DNA from: an uncultured Eubacteriales bacterium
GTDB lineage: Bacteria; Bacillota; Clostridia; Oscillospirales; Oscillospiraceae
Direction: 5' to 3'
Length of the DNA stretch: 6,145 nt
Assembly (NCBI GenBank): GCA_958427375.1
Contig: CAUABY010000132.1
Span: 1 to 6,145 of the forward strand
A program made the translations under genes and the position numbers. Below the pieces are notes generated by a model. It did not search any database. It saw only the letters and a list, made by a program, of their open reading frames with translations, and was not told the DNA's origin. Positions 4,535-6,145 of this stretch are shown piece after piece. Numbering within the stretch: the first letter of the stretch is position 1; every line of letters begins with the position of its first letter.

Positions 4535-6145
4535 ATGATCACAGACATGAAAAACGCAAAGCTCTTCAGCCCCCTGCAGCTGGGCCGCACAACCCTGAAA
4601 AACCGCATAGCCATGGCTCCTATGAGCATGCACTATGAGGCCACTGACGGCACCGTGCCCAAGCAGCTCGCAGACATTTTCGTGCGCCGCGCCGAAGGCG
4701 GCGTCGGCTACGTCGTTATCGACGCTGTCACCGTCGACCACAAGTACTGGTACATCGGCAAGACCACCGCTCTGGACAAGGATTCCCTCGTTCCTCAGTT
4801 CTCCGCTTTCGCAAAGCGCGTTTCCGATGCCGGCAGTACCCTTATCCCCCAGATTATCCATCCGGGTCCTGAGTCTATCTGCGCTCTCAAGGGCATCAAG
4901 CCCCTTGGCCCCTCCGTCAATGTCAACGCTAACGGCCACGTCTGCCGTGAGATTACCATTGATGAGATTCACAAGGTAGTCAAGCAGTACGGTCAGGCCG
5001 CGCGCCGCGCTGAGGAAGCCGGCTGCGGCGGTATCGCTCTGCACTGCGCCCACGCTTACATGCTGCCCGGCGCATTCCTCTCTCCCCTGCGCAACAAGCG
5101 TATGGATGAATACGGCGGATGCATTGACAACCGCGCGCGCCTCACTCTTGAGATTATTGAGGAGTGCCGCCGCAATGTCAGCCGCGACTTCCCCATCGTT
5201 CTGCGTGTCTCCGGTGACGAGCGCGTCTCCGGCGGCAACACTCTCGACGAGATGCTCTACCTCGCCCCCAAGTTCGAGGCAGCCGGTGTTGACATGATTG
5301 AGGTCTCCGGCGGCGTTCAGTACGAGGGTCTCCAGTACATCATCCCCTCTCACAGCATGAAGATAGGCAAGAACGTTTACGAGGCTTCCGAAATCAAGAA
5401 GGTCGTCAACATTCCTGTTTTCGTGGTCGGCAAGATCAACGACATCCGCTACGCCGCTGATATCGTTGAGCGCGGCCTTGTCGACGGCGTTACCCTTGGC
5501 CGTCCCCTGCTGGCTGATCCTGACCTTCCCAAGAAAGCTCTTGAGAACCGCTTCGACGATATCACTCCCTGCGGCTCCTGCGCAGGCCGCTGCATCACCC
5601 CTGAGGATCCCATGCACCCCATTTGCAAGTGCCATATCAATCCTCTGGTCGGCCGCGAGTACGACTTCCCGTTCAACCCCACTGACAAACCCAAGAACGT
5701 GCTTATCATCGGCGCAGGCCCCGGCGGCATGTACACCGCTGTCACCGCTGCTGAGCGCGGTCACAACGTGACCGTCTGGGAGAAGTCCAACCGCATCGGC
5801 GGGCAGCTCAATCTGGCTGTTGTCTCCCCCGGCAAGCAGGAGATGACCAAGTGGCTCGTTCACCTCAACTACCGTGCTAAGAAGGCCGGCGTTAAGTTCG
5901 AGTTCAAGAAAGAAGCCACTGTTGAGTCTGTCAAGGAGTTTGCTCCTGACGCTGTTGTTGTCGCCACCGGCGCGACCCCGTTCATTCCTCCCTTCATCAA
6001 GGGCATCGGCGAGTGCAAGACCGTTACCACCCATGACGTTCTCAGCCGCAAGGTCACCATCCCCAACGGCCGCGTCTGCATTCTGGGCGGCGGCGAAGTC
6101 GCCTGCGAGACCGCGGAGATGATTTACCGCGACGCAAGACCGCAC
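4535..6145 (+). CDS. baiH: BaiH, NADH-dependent flavin oxidoreductase of bile acid 7-dehydroxylation (3' truncated by window)
   Basis: An unbroken frame of 537 codons runs to the window edge. It closely matches C. scindens BaiH (about 660 residues) as I recall it, so roughly 125 C-terminal residues are missing. Shared blocks include LFSPLQ, FVRRAEGG, PQIIHPGPES, LHCAHAYMLPG, SPLRNKRMDEYGG, VGKINDIRYAA and LNYRAKKAGVKFEF. BaiH, first described as a 7-beta-specific delta4 oxidoreductase, reduces the C6-C7 double bond after BaiE dehydration in reconstituted pathways. An FMN TIM barrel (about 1-340) contains the active-site run at 170-183. The 4Fe-4S cysteines are 346, 349, 353 and 366, followed by an FAD motif GAGPGG (393-398), ATG at 477-479 and an NAD(H) motif beginning GGGEVA (518-523). 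The start is ATG at 4535, with a perfect AGGAGG (4520-4525) 9 nt upstream; the ATG at 4547 is 21 nt from it. It is divergent from baiCD and is probably the first gene of a rightward operon. Confidence 0.92.
   Translation, partial: MITDMKNAKLFSPLQLGRTTLKNRIAMAPMSMHYEATDGTVPKQLADIFVRRAEGGVGYVVIDAVTVDHKYWYIGKTTALDKDSLVPQFSAFAKRVSDAGSTLIPQIIHPGPESICALKGIKPLGPSVNVNANGHVCREITIDEIHKVVKQYGQAARRAEEAGCGGIALHCAHAYMLPGAFLSPLRNKRMDEYGGCIDNRARLTLEIIEECRRNVSRDFPIVLRVSGDERVSGGNTLDEMLYLAPKFEAAGVDMIEVSGGVQYEGLQYIIPSHSMKIGKNVYEASEIKKVVNIPVFVVGKINDIRYAADIVERGLVDGVTLGRPLLADPDLPKKALENRFDDITPCGSCAGRCITPEDPMHPICKCHINPLVGREYDFPFNPTDKPKNVLIIGAGPGGMYTAVTAAERGHNVTVWEKSNRIGGQLNLAVVSPGKQEMTKWLVHLNYRAKKAGVKFEFKKEATVESVKEFAPDAVVVATGATPFIPPFIKGIGECKTVTTHDVLSRKVTIPNGRVCILGGGEVACETAEMIYRDARPH

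Noticed and set aside
4490..6145. 551-codon open frame on the minus strand
   Set aside because: It is antisense to baiH, whose plus-strand frame has a perfect SD, flavin and Fe-S motifs and strong family similarity.

Overview
The window carries three genes that closely resemble the bile-acid 7-alpha-dehydroxylation (bai) genes of gut Clostridia such as Clostridium scindens. This suggests an anaerobic intestinal Firmicute. The moderately GC-rich coding sequence, Shine-Dalgarno (SD) starts and an ATP-grasp neighbour would fit an Oscillospirales- or Lachnospirales-type genome, but the sequence alone does not fix the taxon.

Layout. Positions 1-136 (minus) hold the first 45 codons of an unrecognised gene that leaves the window. 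Positions 269-1348 (minus) encode a sugar-transfer-associated ATP-grasp protein. A long imperfect hairpin at 1378-1418 separates it from baiE (1435-1965, minus). baiCD (2014-3936, minus) follows 48 nt upstream, so baiCD and baiE probably form one transcript. A 598-nt AT-rich intergenic region (3937-4534) holds candidate divergent promoters around an inverted repeat, plus several other palindromes. From 4535 to the end of the window on the plus strand runs baiH: 537 codons with no stop, so its C-terminus is missing.

How the genes fit together. In the characterised pathway a 3-oxo bile acyl-CoA is desaturated at C4-C5 by BaiCD. BaiE then removes the 7-alpha-hydroxyl as water to give a 4,6-diene. 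BaiH and BaiCD reduce the two double bonds. The genes seen here are exactly the steroid-ring enzymes. The partners baiB (CoA ligase), baiA (3-alpha-HSDH), baiF (CoA transferase), baiG (transporter) and baiI do not lie in the window. On the baiE side the cluster ends, and on the baiH side the window stops. The classic operon is unidirectional (baiB-CD-E-A2-F-G-H-I). The split, divergent arrangement here differs from it and is the main point of interest. Family assignments rest on recalled similarity to C. scindens proteins and visible motifs; no database search was run.
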